Below, piece after piece: positions 20,133 to 30,700 of a DNA stretch of 64,000 bases. The translations under genes were made by a program, and so were the position numbers. The first letter of the stretch is position 1. Each line of letters opens with the position of its first letter. A model generated the notes under the pieces. It saw only the letters and a program-made list of their open reading frames with translations, made no database searches and was not told the origin of the DNA. Location of the stretch: contig NZ_JADX01000005.1 in the NCBI RefSeq assembly GCF_000518605.1, forward strand, positions 310,001 through 374,000, read 5' to 3'. This DNA is from Shewanella fidelis ATCC BAA-318 (GTDB lineage: Bacteria > Pseudomonadota > Gammaproteobacteria > Enterobacterales > Shewanellaceae).

Positions 20133-21422
20133 ATGAAAAAGATAGTCGTCGTCGGCGGTGGTGCTGGCGGTATGGAGTTAATCACCAAACTGGGTAAAAC
20201 TCTAGGAAAAAAGGGTAAAGCTGAAATCACATTAGTGGATATTGCTAACCATCATATTTGGAAACCACTTTTACATGAACTCGCTACAGGTAGTTTAGAT
20301 GAAGGGACTAACGCTGTTGATTATCAAGTACATGGTGCTAATAAAGGCTACCTTTATCAGCGTGGTGCACTAACCGGCATCGATCGCGAAAATCGACAAA
20401 TTATTCTAGCACCACTTTATAGTGCTGATGGTCGCCTGATTTTAGATGAGCGTCGTCTAGACTACGATTATCTGGTCATTGGCATTGGTGCAATTAGCAA
20501 TGACTTCGGTATTCCTGGAGTGAAAGAGCATGCCTTTACGCTAGATCTGACCGAGCAAGCGATGATCCTACGTGAACGTATTCAAGATCAATTTATGCAG
20601 CACGCTAGTGGTCAGCGCCAAGGTAAGATGAAAGTGGCTATTGTTGGCGCGGGGGCAACGGGTGTTGAGATGGCGGCAGAGCTGCATCATATGACCCAGA
20701 CCTTACGTAAATACGGATACAAGTTAGAGCAAGACTTACTAGATTTAACGATAGTCGAAGCATCAGACTCTGTAATGCCTGCGTTACCTAAGTCAGATCT
20801 TCGCCAATCGGTACACGATAAATTGTTAGAGCTGGGCGTTAAGGTTAGCACAAGCACTATGGTGACCGAAGTCACCAAACAAGGTTTAACCACTAAAGAT
20901 GGCCAGTTAATTGAGGCTGACTTAATTGTTTGGGCTGCTGGTGTTAAAGCGCCAGAAGTGTTAGCGACACTGGGCTTAGAAGTTAATCGTGCCAACCAGT
21001 TGATGGCTGCCGATACTGGGCGTACTTTGTCGGATGATCGGATCTTTACCTTTGGTGATTGTGCGAGTATTCCCCAAGAAGACGGTAGTTTTTTACCACC
21101 GAGAGGCCAAACTGCTAGACAGGTAGCATTGATGATAGGTACTAACCTGACTCGCTTGTTGAAAGATCCGAATGCTAAGTTGGATCGTTACGTTTACAAA
21201 GATTTAGGTAGCTTTGTTAACCTAGCGCACTTCAATACTGTTGGTAATATGTTCTCGTTCTTCCACGGTGGTTTACAGCTAGTGGGCTGTCCTGCACGTT
21301 TTGTTTACGCATCGCTTTACCGTAGACACATTATATCGCTACACGGTCCGCTTAAAGGGTCAATGATTTTAATGATCCATGGCTTGAACCGCTTGCTTCG
21401 TCCACAACTGAAGCTGTGGTAA
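20133..21422 (+). CDS. ndh: Type II NADH:quinone oxidoreductase
   Basis: NDH-2 is a peripheral membrane flavoenzyme that passes electrons from NADH to quinone without pumping protons. The 429 residues include the FAD motif VVVGGGAGGMELITKLG, the NADH motif VAIVGAGATGVEMAAEL, the FGDCASIP segment and the quinone-site PRGQTARQVA. The amphipathic C-terminus ends PQLKLW, suited to membrane binding. It appears monocistronic. GGAGCAAATT precedes the ATG. Confidence 0.93.
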   Translation: MKKIVVVGGGAGGMELITKLGKTLGKKGKAEITLVDIANHHIWKPLLHELATGSLDEGTNAVDYQVHGANKGYLYQRGALTGIDRENRQIILAPLYSADGRLILDERRLDYDYLVIGIGAISNDFGIPGVKEHAFTLDLTEQAMILRERIQDQFMQHASGQRQGKMKVAIVGAGATGVEMAAELHHMTQTLRKYGYKLEQDLLDLTIVEASDSVMPALPKSDLRQSVHDKLLELGVKVSTSTMVTEVTKQGLTTKDGQLIEADLIVWAAGVKAPEVLATLGLEVNRANQLMAADTGRTLSDDRIFTFGDCASIPQEDGSFLPPRGQTARQVALMIGTNLTRLLKDPNAKLDRYVYKDLGSFVNLAHFNTVGNMFSFFHGGLQLVGCPARFVYASLYRRHIISLHGPLKGSMILMIHGLNRLLRPQLKLW

Positions 21423-21436
21423 TAACAAAAACCATA

Positions 21437-21475
21437 CTTGCCTTCTACTTCAGGTATTGCTGAAGTAGGAGGTGA
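21437..21475. repeat. Hairpin after ndh, related to a segment near 17200
   Basis: CTACTTCAG and CTGAAGTAG pair around GTATTG and are followed by GAGGTGACTTTTCC, a weak terminator form. The right half (TATTGCTGAAGTAGGAGGT) resembles ATTGCTGAAGTTGGAGGT near 17200. Confidence 0.55.
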
Positions 21476-21632
21476 CTTTTCCCTATTAGTCCCGCCTTAG
21501 AAATACACTCACTAGGCTTTTTTAAAGCTATTTAGCATAAAGCTCTTGCAGTGTTGACAAGAAAAGGGGGCTTGTTTAGTTTGAGGGAGTGTTAAGGACA
21601 ACATATTCGTGATATTTAAAGGGACTAAAGTT

Positions 21633-22253
21633 ATGGTTAATCATAGCGTTATATACGCTTTTATACTTAGCGGTTGTATGTTTTCACAGCATGCAATGTC
21701 ACAGGAAAAAGTTAATTCAGAATGTGCTTCAAAGTATGATATTGCGATAGATGCTTGTACTACCAAAACTGGTTATACAGAACTGTTTCTTGAAAGGTAC
21801 AATATACATAGTGTTGATGTTAAATCGAGTTATGACAAGGCTTTAGATTCAAATAGAGCTGAGATCCGAGATTTAGTAAAAAGATATAAGCAAACCTATA
21901 ATCAATTAAATAGTGTGGATGACAAACTTAGCTTTGTTAACCTGTTTTTATCTAGAGTCACTGATAAATATAACCTTACCTTAAAGCTGGGCAATGGTTA
22001 TGATGAATCGATAAAAGTAATCGTAAATGGCACCAGAGGCTATAATGCGCTATCCGTTGGCTATGCTATTTCGTTATTTGGCACTGATATAATAAATAGT
22101 GAAACCGATAATTTATACTTTGTAGGTTTATCAAGGTTAAACGCCAATGCTTTTACACAAGAAGTCGCTGCAGATGTCACTTATGTTTTAAAGGCGAGTA
22201 CTAATAGTATAAATGGCGGCGTGAAATCAGTTGACTCTCATCCTCTGAAATAA
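21633..22253 (+). CDS. Exported protein of unknown function
   Basis: From ATG 21633 (206 residues, AAAGGGA upstream) the N-terminus is a hydrophobic export signal, VIYAFILSGCMFSQHAMSQ. ILSGC could be a lipobox, but the preceding region is short; a GTG start at 21609 would add two lysines and make a lipoprotein more likely. The mature part is charged and probably helical with two early cysteines, then a beta-rich half. The base composition is AT-rich, unlike the ndh gene before it. I do not recognise a family. It shows a faint similarity in its middle (KYNLTL/KYQLST) to the next protein, too weak to rely on. Confidence 0.6.
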   Translation: MVNHSVIYAFILSGCMFSQHAMSQEKVNSECASKYDIAIDACTTKTGYTELFLERYNIHSVDVKSSYDKALDSNRAEIRDLVKRYKQTYNQLNSVDDKLSFVNLFLSRVTDKYNLTLKLGNGYDESIKVIVNGTRGYNALSVGYAISLFGTDIINSETDNLYFVGLSRLNANAFTQEVAADVTYVLKASTNSINGGVKSVDSHPLK

Positions 22254-22403
22254 AATGGAATATTGATTAAGGCAATGACAATACTCTATGGGCTAAAGTG
22301 CAAGCTCGAAGTAGGTCGGTTGCTTTTCTTTTTGTTCCTCCATCAAAGTACGCCCATAATCTCAACGCTATTAATTGTACCAATAGCTCTAGCCTTGTTA
22401 TAG

Positions 22404-22859
22404 CTATATGCTTGTCATGGTTGAGCTTTTATTGTTTTCCTGTTGTAAAAATTGCTTGAGCAAAATATCAAATTCTTTTCTATTTAAGCCTTTAGATACT
22501 CTGTGTAGCGAGCCGCTATCTGCTGTCGTGTAGTGAATTTTTATGACGTGATCTTTCCAGTTTGCTTGGGTGGATAACTGGTATTTCTGTGATAGAAAAG
22601 CCAACAAGTCTGCGGTTTCTTTTATACGCTGTTGCTGATCTGGGATCTTACTGATAGTACGAAACAAACTGGTTATATAGGTTGTATCTTCAGCTGTATA
22701 GCTTATAGGGTTATTTGGATGACTGCTTATTAATAGGTTTTCAGCATTGTCATTGTGAAACTGAATATGCTCAATGTTGGTTGTTTCAGCTGTAACTGCA
22801 AATGCAGGAGCCATGAGTAAGCAAAAAATAACGGCTAATACATGAATATGGTTTCTCAT
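22404..22859 (-). CDS. Small secreted protein of unknown function
   Basis: The frame opens at 22955, but ATG 22859 has a proper ribosome site (AAGGACATTATC) and starts a clear signal peptide, MRNHIHVLAVIFCLLMAPAF, cleaved after an Ala near residue 24. The 151-residue product has a helical mature part with no cysteine beyond the signal. It is convergent with the unknown gene at 21633. No family recognised. Confidence 0.6.
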   Translation of the reverse strand: MRNHIHVLAVIFCLLMAPAFAVTAETTNIEHIQFHNDNAENLLISSHPNNPISYTAEDTTYITSLFRTISKIPDQQQRIKETADLLAFLSQKYQLSTQANWKDHVIKIHYTTADSGSLHRVSKGLNRKEFDILLKQFLQQENNKSSTMTSI

Positions 22860-23227
22860 GATAATGTCCTTATTTCTGTAGTTAAACATCCTGTTCGAAA
22901 TACAAGCTAGCACTAATGTATTTTTTAGTAAATACAACATGCGTTCAATATTCACATAAGCGATATGGAAGGTTAATCATAGAGCTACACTGCTAAGCTT
23001 AGCTTTCTTGTTTTGTTAATGGTCATTATTATTGCTATAGGTATATGTGTTTAATATCTATTCGGCAGGGTTTTCTGTGCTATTGAGAAAATTATTTTGT
23101 ATAGAGATATAATTACAATAACAGTTAAAAGGGGCTTTTTGCTGATTTTTGAGTAATTTACATCTTAGCTGACTACGAAGAACAAGATAAGTGAGGGTAA
23201 GTTTTCCCCTCACTGCAAGTCAAATGA
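22860..23227. other. AT-rich gap without recognisable gene
   Basis: This 368-bp stretch separates two minus-strand secreted-protein genes. TCCCCTCACT preceded by GTGAGGG near 23192-23215 could be a weak hairpin. Nothing else is visible. Confidence 0.35.
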
Positions 23228-24322
23228 CTACCATATTAGTTTGTTTCCAAAATATAAGTACCAATTACTTATGGTTAAATTTAAATCGGCAGGGTTACCG
23301 TATGTATCAATTACTCGTATAGTCATTGAGTTTGCTAATTGTCTTTTCTTTGATGAGGGCCAAACATTGTTAGGAAACTCTTTTCCGTACATAGCTGCAA
23401 ATTTGACTATTGGTTTAACTTTTGCGGAGCTTTTAGTATTTAATCTGAAGTTAGTTATATTTTTTACACTGTAAAGAGGGGTATAGTTTTTTACTTCGTT
23501 TTTAAGAGCTTCAATATAAAAAAGGCGGTCGTTTTCTGATACGCGCATTGTTGCTACACTTGGCATTGAGTATACATCGCCATTGGGGTTTGGCTTTCTG
23601 ATATTTAATCGTTTTGGGTTTGCTAATGTGAACTTATTTGAGTTTTTTGATGTTAATTCGTAATATCTAATGTAAAGTTTTTTGCCTAATTTATCTCTTG
23701 CTTCACTATTTTTTTGAGTTAAAGAAAAATCTGCCGCCTGATACTTAGTAGGTATGAGTGTTTGGATTGTCACCGCGTTATCTTTCTTATCTCTACTATC
23801 GCATGTATCACGAGTTATCTCACTTAGGGTGGTTTTATTAATAACCGTTAGCTCTACACAGACATCTATCTTATCGGGATGACCTGTATTATTAGTCACA
23901 TAAAATATCCTGACAGGGTTGGTTCGTTTAGGGGGATTTTTTCCTTTTCTTACTTTTCCGCCAACATTGCTTATAAAGTGGGGGAGTCTATTGAACTCAT
24001 GTTCAACATCCCAGCCATCAAAAGGCAGTAAATTATGAGTATATCTTTCTTTGATTAAAAATTGGGGGTTAATAAAATCAGGCCCCAGTTTATATTCAAT
24101 CGCTAAAGGTGACTGCATGAGGCCATTCGCATAAATCTTATTTTCATCTGTCAAAGGTGTTCTATGAGTAGTTATCTTAAGAACTGGGATGGCTTCTGTT
24201 GGGGGGGCGTATTTTATTGCGGCTAAAGCTGCTTTACCTATTATGCTGGGTAAAAGCACGCTTACTAACATTAAAGCAAAAATTGTATTATTTAAATAAG
24301 TGTTTTTATTGAAAATATTCAT
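23228..24322 (-). CDS. Secreted protein of unknown function
   Basis: Start at 24322 is favoured by GGAAG eight bases upstream; it gives 364 residues. The N-terminus has a signal peptide (NNTIFALMLVSVLLPSII, cleavage after AALA). The mature protein is basic, Asn/Lys/Thr-rich and looks beta-rich, with two cysteines near the middle (DVCVEL and RDTCDS) that could pair. The AT-rich composition differs from the housekeeping genes and suggests an accessory gene. A surface adhesin or binding protein is possible, but no family is recognised. Confidence 0.65.
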   Translation of the reverse strand: MNIFNKNTYLNNTIFALMLVSVLLPSIIGKAALAAIKYAPPTEAIPVLKITTHRTPLTDENKIYANGLMQSPLAIEYKLGPDFINPQFLIKERYTHNLLPFDGWDVEHEFNRLPHFISNVGGKVRKGKNPPKRTNPVRIFYVTNNTGHPDKIDVCVELTVINKTTLSEITRDTCDSRDKKDNAVTIQTLIPTKYQAADFSLTQKNSEARDKLGKKLYIRYYELTSKNSNKFTLANPKRLNIRKPNPNGDVYSMPSVATMRVSENDRLFYIEALKNEVKNYTPLYSVKNITNFRLNTKSSAKVKPIVKFAAMYGKEFPNNVWPSSKKRQLANSMTIRVIDTYGNPADLNLTISNWYLYFGNKLIW

Positions 24323-24625
24323 GTTGCTGTCTTCCATAATCATTAAAGTTAAATGTAGGGTTCTGTTAATTAATTGAATAAAGCCAGTTTATTCAGCTTA
24401 TATGTATGAGCCTCATGTTTTGCTTTTTAGGGGAGTTTCAGACTAGACCCTGCTTTGCTTCTGTTGAAGAGCAGCTTATTTTTTGAGTTATTGTATTTTT
24501 GCCTATGAAGTTTCTGGTTTGCTCTGGGATTATGTTTGGTCTTATTGATTGTTTTCGATTTAAGCAACGTTTTTAGTATCGATAGGATTTATAATCGCTG
24601 ACAGTAGAATAAAAAAGGCTTAGAA
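24323..24625. other. Divergent gap between two unknown genes
   Basis: These 303 bp should carry promoters for the secreted protein (minus) and the cytoplasmic protein at 24626 (plus). No strong box or repeat stands out. Confidence 0.3.
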
Positions 24626-25807
24626 ATGAAACTTCCTCTAGTACCTTATGGGCAACGGCATAACGTCATTTTGTTCGATCCTGCCGATCCTAAAAGCATT
24701 GCTGCGGCGTTGAGTGAATACCGCCAGTTACTTGATTGTAATGATGTGCTTTTCGGTGATTGTTATCCCTATCTTGATGTTGAGTTCAAAGTGCTGCAAG
24801 CGGGTAATATTCGCCGCTTGCAAGTCAGTGATGCGCCATTACTAAATGAGCAAACCTTTGCTGGCATGTATACCGACACGCACGATGAACAGCTCAATAC
24901 GGTATTGGATTACGCTAGCTGGCAGCAAGAGTATATTGAAGACGGTGACGAGATTTTTATCTCAGAAATCATTCTGTTTGCCTTGGCAATTGGCTTTCCT
25001 CAATTAGAGGCTGATGTTGTCGCTACAGCTGAGTCAATGATTGGCTTTGCTCGTAGACTCAACGATAGCGGCGATATGTGGCGTGACAGTGAAACAATAT
25101 TCGGTATTGATGCCCTGTTTTTACTGGCGTGGCATAAGCCTAAGTACAGTTACTTATTGTCGCGCTTTATTATTCCAGAGTGGGATATTCAACTACTACA
25201 GTTTTATCTGTGCTTTTTACATGCTCTGTTGGCGCGAGAGGGCTGGTCGGCAGATTTAGTTAAAGCCTATGTGTATTGCGATAACCCAGCCGCTCGATTA
25301 GGTTTTTACTGCAGTTACGATAGCTGTTTAGACGAGCCTGTATTGCCAAGTCTTGGTGAGTATCTGCAGCAGCACCCTGAACAATATCAGTCCTTTGTTG
25401 CGCAAGTTAAAGGCCGTTTCTCAGAGCAAGCTATGCTGATTGATGCAGACTGTGAGCAAGGTTTTAACGCTGTGTTATCGCTATTTCAAACCTTAGTTTT
25501 TCCGAATACTGACCAGTGGGATGAGCAAGAGGCTGGCTTAGTCATGCCAATTGTAGATGCGACACCATTCATGGGGAGCAGTTTGGGCGAGCAAGCTGCG
25601 CAGTTAAAAAGTGAGCTGCAAACTGAGCTGTTAACTGTCCAGCCAACTACTGCTTTAACCTTTACTTATAGTCGCAGTTCGCACTCAGCTTTTAGAAGAG
25701 AGTGCCTCGAAAAAGGGCAAGCACGTCAGCTACGGTTGGGTGAGCCTCGCGTTAGCCCGGGTTTTGCCAGTGCCCAAGAAGAACAAGATTTCTACGATGA
25801 CTTATAA
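24626..25807 (+). CDS. Cytoplasmic protein of unknown function
   Basis: The 393-residue acidic protein has no signal peptide and no membrane segment. It starts MKLPLVPYGQRHNVILFD and has a long, probably helical middle with aromatic residues (WRDSETIFGIDALFLLAWHKP, LLQFYLCFLHALLAREGW); its C-terminal 60 residues are basic and polar. TTAGAA lies just before the ATG. The composition resembles the cytoplasmic unknowns at 32.7-35 kb, but I can align no shared motif. No family recognised. Confidence 0.65.
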   Translation: MKLPLVPYGQRHNVILFDPADPKSIAAALSEYRQLLDCNDVLFGDCYPYLDVEFKVLQAGNIRRLQVSDAPLLNEQTFAGMYTDTHDEQLNTVLDYASWQQEYIEDGDEIFISEIILFALAIGFPQLEADVVATAESMIGFARRLNDSGDMWRDSETIFGIDALFLLAWHKPKYSYLLSRFIIPEWDIQLLQFYLCFLHALLAREGWSADLVKAYVYCDNPAARLGFYCSYDSCLDEPVLPSLGEYLQQHPEQYQSFVAQVKGRFSEQAMLIDADCEQGFNAVLSLFQTLVFPNTDQWDEQEAGLVMPIVDATPFMGSSLGEQAAQLKSELQTELLTVQPTTALTFTYSRSSHSAFRRECLEKGQARQLRLGEPRVSPGFASAQEEQDFYDDL

Positions 25808-25870
25808 ATATTAGCAGAGGTATTAAAGGCGGAAAGTTAATGTTGTACTCGTAGTCATGTACATCGCTGG

Positions 25871-26230
25871 CTATGGTTGTTGATTAAAAGCTTTCGCGAT
25901 GTCGATTAATAGTTGTCTTGCGCTAGATTTTAACTCTGGAGGGAGTCTTTGTAGTATTTCTCCAACTAGGAGATCGGCAGGGTCGTGATTGAGCATTTTA
26001 TCGGTACGAGCCTTAAAATAAACATCTTCAGGTTCAATTCTTACTACATCGCACCAAGCCCAAAAAGTATTTAGAGTAAGTTCGGCATTATTGCTATACA
26101 GTTTCGTTAGAGTAGGAAAAGAGACGCCGATCCTTTCTGCTAGATCTGTTTTCTTTATCTTAGGGCTATAATTGTTTGTTGCTGTGATTAATACCGTCAG
26201 AATCTCTTCTTGTGTCGGTCTAGGCCTCAT
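25871..26230 (-). CDS. Small helix-turn-helix regulator
   Basis: From ATG 26230 (AAAGAG upstream) the product has 119 residues; an upstream ATG at 26248 lacks a ribosome site. Residues about 25-60 (KTDLAERIGVSFPTLTKLYSN, then LTLNTFWAWCDVV) fit an XRE/Cro-type helix-turn-helix. The rest is helical and may dimerise. It sits between an unknown cytoplasmic gene and a lipoprotein gene and may control one of them; this is only positional. Confidence 0.65.
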   Translation of the reverse strand: MRPRPTQEEILTVLITATNNYSPKIKKTDLAERIGVSFPTLTKLYSNNAELTLNTFWAWCDVVRIEPEDVYFKARTDKMLNHDPADLLVGEILQRLPPELKSSARQLLIDIAKAFNQQP

Positions 26231-26339
26231 AGTGCACTCTTTAGTCATTTGTTATTTATACGACTATATTAGTTCAGTTTTATTATACAAATAAAGCTAT
26301 AGGGCGAGGTAGCCTATAGCTTTATTTTGTTAATAGTCG

Positions 26340-26978
26340 TTATTGCTGTCCGGTCGAAATATCTAAAGCAAGCTTGACATTGTTTTGGCGGTAAAAATAG
26401 GGCATTTGTTTGGCTTTTGTTTCATCCCAATCTAATAGGAACTCCATTTGGTTATCATCTGTGATGCAGCTTGGGTAGTGTGATGGCTCAATGCGTATCC
26501 ATGTATTGAAATAAACTTCTATATTATTAATGCTTTGTAGACAGCTTGCTTTACTATTAAAAGTACTTAAGCGGTAGTTCAAAGGGTGCTCATCATAAAG
26601 GCTGACATCAAAATCTACTTCAGCTCTCATTTTACTGCCTGGGTAGCTGTGGTTTTCATAGACAGCTTTTGCAATGGTGCCATCTTGGTTTTGATGAACC
26701 TCTATAAGGTCATCACTACAGGCATTGAAAGGAACGCCCAAATTATTTTTAAAGCTCCAGATAGTTTTTCCATCTTGCTCTGCTTGTTCAATGATATGCC
26801 ATTGATGGCACTCAGTGCCTATTCCCCAGTCTGGAGTATCATCAGTTGGGGGAACAGTCTCTGCTGGAGGCTCAGGTAGGTGTTCGGGTTGCTCTGGTAG
26901 CGTACCACTTTCATCAGAGCTACTGCAGGCAACTAAACTTGTTGTAAATAATGCAAATAACAATGTATGACGTCTCAT
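26340..26978 (-). CDS. Lipoprotein of unknown function
   Basis: The 212-residue product has a lipoprotein signal, MRRHTLLFALFTTSLVAC, with lipobox LVAC and Ser after the lipid cysteine, which usually means outer-membrane sorting. A Pro/Glu-rich linker (about residues 25-50) follows, then a globular domain with four cysteines that could form two disulfides. A perfect 18-bp inverted repeat lies about 50 bp upstream. No family recognised. Confidence 0.7.
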   Translation of the reverse strand: MRRHTLLFALFTTSLVACSSSDESGTLPEQPEHLPEPPAETVPPTDDTPDWGIGTECHQWHIIEQAEQDGKTIWSFKNNLGVPFNACSDDLIEVHQNQDGTIAKAVYENHSYPGSKMRAEVDFDVSLYDEHPLNYRLSTFNSKASCLQSINNIEVYFNTWIRIEPSHYPSCITDDNQMEFLLDWDETKAKQMPYFYRQNNVKLALDISTGQQ

Positions 26979-27027
26979 CTCATGTTCCTAAATAGTAGCT
27001 CTCTGGGAGGTTTAATTTCGCGCTGAA

Positions 27028-27072
27028 TTAAATTAAGTTTAATTTATTTGTGTTAAATTAAACTTAATTTAA
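27028..27072. promoter_or_regulatory. Perfect 18-bp inverted repeat, operator candidate
   Basis: TTAAATTAAGTTTAATTT at 27028-27045 and its exact complement at 27055-27072 flank a nine-base loop. It lies between the lipoprotein (minus, start 26978) and the MerC-domain gene (plus, start 27261). All-AT arms and no T run make it an operator or cruciform rather than a terminator. Confidence 0.6.
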
Positions 27073-27260
27073 CTTTGTGGGTGAGATTTATTTTTATTGC
27101 AATGGTTTAGAGACGTTGATTAGCATTCGAGTATGTAAATTTCTGCTATAAATGCATTAATTAATTGTTTGCTAATATTGTTTGGTGGTAGGTTATTGAC
27201 GCTGCATTATGGGCTCACTTTTATTGTGAGTAGTAATTGTCACAAACCTTAGGAATGGAT

Positions 27261-27668
27261 ATGAATAAGCCTGCACAACTTTTACTCGACCGTCTTGCTA
27301 TTACCGGCTCTGCATTATGTGCACTACACTGTATCGCTACGCCATTATTATTGGTGTTATTTCCTTCGTTACTCGCTCTGCCTGTTGGTGATCATTTCTA
27401 TCATATGCTGATGGTGTGGCTGGTGATCCCAACTAGCTCGATTGCGGTGTTAATGGGCTGCTCAAACCATAAAGACACTAAGGTGTTAGCATTGGCTGTT
27501 GTGGGTATTGTGGGGCTGAGCGTTAGCGCGATTTATGGTCATGACTTTTTGGGTGAAGTCGGTGAGAAACTGGCAACACTAGCAGCAAGCTTATTTCTAG
27601 TCGCTGCACATTGGCGTAATTACTCACTTTGTCGCAGTGACTCTTGTGAGAAGGCTAAAAGCGAGTAA
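27261..27668 (+). CDS. MerC-domain inner-membrane protein
   Basis: The 135-residue protein has four hydrophobic segments and the MerC-type motif ALCALHCIATPLLLVLFPSL near its N-terminus, a Cys-His-Cys cluster in the first membrane helix. MerC proteins of mercury operons import Hg(II); chromosomal MerC-domain proteins outside mer operons have other or unknown metal roles. No other mer genes are here, so mercury resistance is not implied. AGGA six bases before ATG 27261 favours this start over ATG 27255. A terminator follows. Confidence 0.75.
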   Translation: MNKPAQLLLDRLAITGSALCALHCIATPLLLVLFPSLLALPVGDHFYHMLMVWLVIPTSSIAVLMGCSNHKDTKVLALAVVGIVGLSVSAIYGHDFLGEVGEKLATLAASLFLVAAHWRNYSLCRSDSCEKAKSE

Positions 27669-27678
27669 CACCGCCGAT

Positions 27679-27712
27679 AAAAAAGCCAGTCTGCTTATGC
27701 AAACTGGCTTTA
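27679..27712. terminator. Bidirectional terminator between MerC-domain gene and chitinase
   Basis: AAAAAGCCAGT and ACTGGCTTTAATTTT surround a short loop. It serves the two convergent genes. Confidence 0.8.
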
Positions 27713-27734
27713 ATTTTAACTATGGAAATTGAGC

Positions 27735-30700
27735 TTATTGTGGTGTTAAACCAAGTTGCTCAAGTACCAACTTAAAGTTTTCACGACGCTCTTTAACGTT
27801 GTGCACTTCACCAGTTGAACAGGTTAGGGCTGGGCAACCGCGGTTAACGATACCTGATACATCATCAATAAATTCAGTGCCTTTCATACCACCTTCAACA
27901 TACTTTTTCAGTTCGTTGTGGTAGTTCCAGTTACCGTATTGGCCGCTTTCATCTGGGTAAGCCTGTACTGAGGTGACCCAGTAGAACAGACCTGCAATCC
28001 ACTTGATTTCACGGTTCTCTTCAGAGCTACAAATTAACCCTGGGTTTGAACAGAAATCTAGCTCGGCATAGAGTGGATTTGCTGGTGGTGCTTCAACTGT
28101 TACACCATCAATGGTTTGGCCAATGGTGGCTGGGTCTACGTGTGAACGACCTAAGTAGTGGTTTAGGGTACCGAAGTTTTGGCGACCTGTGGTTTGAATT
28201 ACACCACGGCCCCACCAACCACAACCTTCAACACTTTCTTGGCTGCTGCCGTCCCAAATAAACTTACCGGCTTTTTGGTCAACGTAAACCTTACATTCGT
28301 CACGTTCCCACACTTGCTTTGAGGTATCTACTGCGCTCGGTACATCATTACAATGGCCATTGTTAGTCCAGCGACCAACACTGCCGTTAACCAGTAAACC
28401 GCGTTCTTCCAGTACCGCATCAGGTGCAGCGAATACTGGCGCAGGAGCACCGTACCACTTCGCATGGGTTAACGCGCTGACTTCCATCTTGTTATCACGT
28501 GGACAAGAGTAAGCATGATCTAAACCTGAATCTGGGTTAACACCGTAGTCAGCATATTTTTGCCCTAGCTGACCACAACTTGCCGACATTGGGTAGTCGG
28601 CTGGTGCGCCATATTTGATTTCTGACCAGTTGTTTTCGTCACAGGCATTGTAGCGAATGGTTTCTTGCATACTTTGTGCTAAGAAAGCGGCAATAGCGAC
28701 TTTGGCATATTTGATGTTGGTTGCATCATCTGCATTTTCATCAAGTAGCCAGAACTTATTACCCGCAACACCTATGTTATGCATGGCATTTAGGCCATCC
28801 ATAAAGTCAGCCCATTTATAAACCGTTGACGGGATCCACTGTGATTGTGGCGTCTCGTACAGGAATGCGCTGTTGTTCATCGCATCTTCAGCATCGGCTA
28901 ATTCACGGTTTAAAGCTTCAATCACTGTTAGATTGCCGCTTTCAGTGGTTTCACCCACATAGTACAGCGGCATTTTTGCAGTTTGGTATTGCTCAATTTT
29001 ACTGCTTAACTGCTCAGAGTCTTGGTTAAACAAAATGGCAAATACGTTGCTGAATGCTGCCTTACGCAGTTGCGGTTTACTTGTGTGGTCACCCATAAAG
29101 TAATTTGCAGCTTGCGTTGTAGGGATCTGGTTTAGCATTGCTGGGGTATCGACAAAGTCAGTGACTTGCTTAACGTACTCTAATGCGTTGTGCCATTGCT
29201 CGCTTGATAGCGCCTGAGTAGCTGCCGATTTGGTGAAAGCAACAAAGTCCGCCTTGTTGGCTGCATCAGCTTTGTATAGCTCAAGTTTGTTGAGTAGATC
29301 AGCGGTAAATACCGACGCTTCATCCCAAACTGATTGGCGACCTGAGTGAGCATCGAAAGCAAAATCACCAATGGTTAATGACCAACCGTAAGTCGCTTGT
29401 GGAGCAAGCGTAGCAATAATTAGCTGATGCGCTTGCGCCCAGCCTTTTAGATCGTTGCTCAGTGCGTTGATCTCATCAAGATCAATACGGTTGCCGGTGA
29501 TATCCATCGCCTTAATTAGCGCATCTTTAACTGCAATTGCACTGGTTGCTAGTGCGTTATCTTGAGTCGCTTTATCAAGCAGGTCGCTGCTGATAATGAT
29601 TGATGCAGCCTCAACTTGTGCAGCTTGCTCCATGATCGATACAAAGCTGGCTGTTAACTTGTTTACATCTTTAATATCAGCGCTGTTGCTGGTTTCAAAA
29701 CGCAAACTTACCGGGGGTGTTGTTGAAGGACTTGCTACCACTAAAGTATTTGGCCAACCTGCAACTTCAAGGCGTACCGGATCCATTGGATTAGGTAGCG
29801 AAAGTAGCGGTGCAGTGCCCGGCTCGGTACCATCACAGTTTAAGTGTAGCGCCCATGAACCGTCGCTTCCTGGAACGGTTTGGGTCCAGTAAACTGCAGA
29901 GTAGGCGATATTGTTATGCACCACTATGTCGCCACCAGCTGCATGGTCGCCACGGGGCCAGTCTGGGTAAACATTAAAGTCAGCACACAGTCCACCTGGT
30001 GGCGTAACTGGTGGATCGATAATCTCTTCTTTAATGCTGATACTGACATTGCTGGTAGCACTAAGGCCTTCAGCATCAGTAGCAATCGCTTTTAGCCCGA
30101 TGCTACCTAGCTGCGTTGGTTGCCAATGACAGCTAAATACTTGGCTTTGAGCCGCATCAAATGAGCAGATCTGTTTATTATTGGCTTTAATCACCAGTGT
30201 TGCTAAGTCGTCATCAACATCGGTGGCATTAACAGAAATCGCAACGCTTTCGGTGTCATAAAAGCTTGCACCATGACTAGGGGTGATGAATTTTACCTCT
30301 GGCGCGGTGAACTCTTGTTCCGCTTCAACTGTGATATTTACACTCACCGTTGAAGAAAGTCCTTCTGCATCGCTAGCAATGGCTTTTAGGTTAACTCTGC
30401 CTGCTTGAGTAGGCTGCCAGTTACAGGCATAAGTCGCTGCATTGGTTGCATTAAACGAACAGATCTGCGCGTTGTTAGCTTTAATGACCAGTTTAGTTAA
30501 GTCGTCATCAACGTCGGTGGCATTAACTGAAATAGCAACTGTGTCTGTTTCATCAAAAATTGCGCCATTGTTAGGGGCAATGAATCTTACTGCTGGTGCA
30601 GTAAAGTCTTCTTCTGTCTCATCTTTTACGGTCACAGCAACAGATTGTTGTTCGATTTTTTGGTTGTTTTTATCGAATACAAAGATCTTAACCGTCGCGC

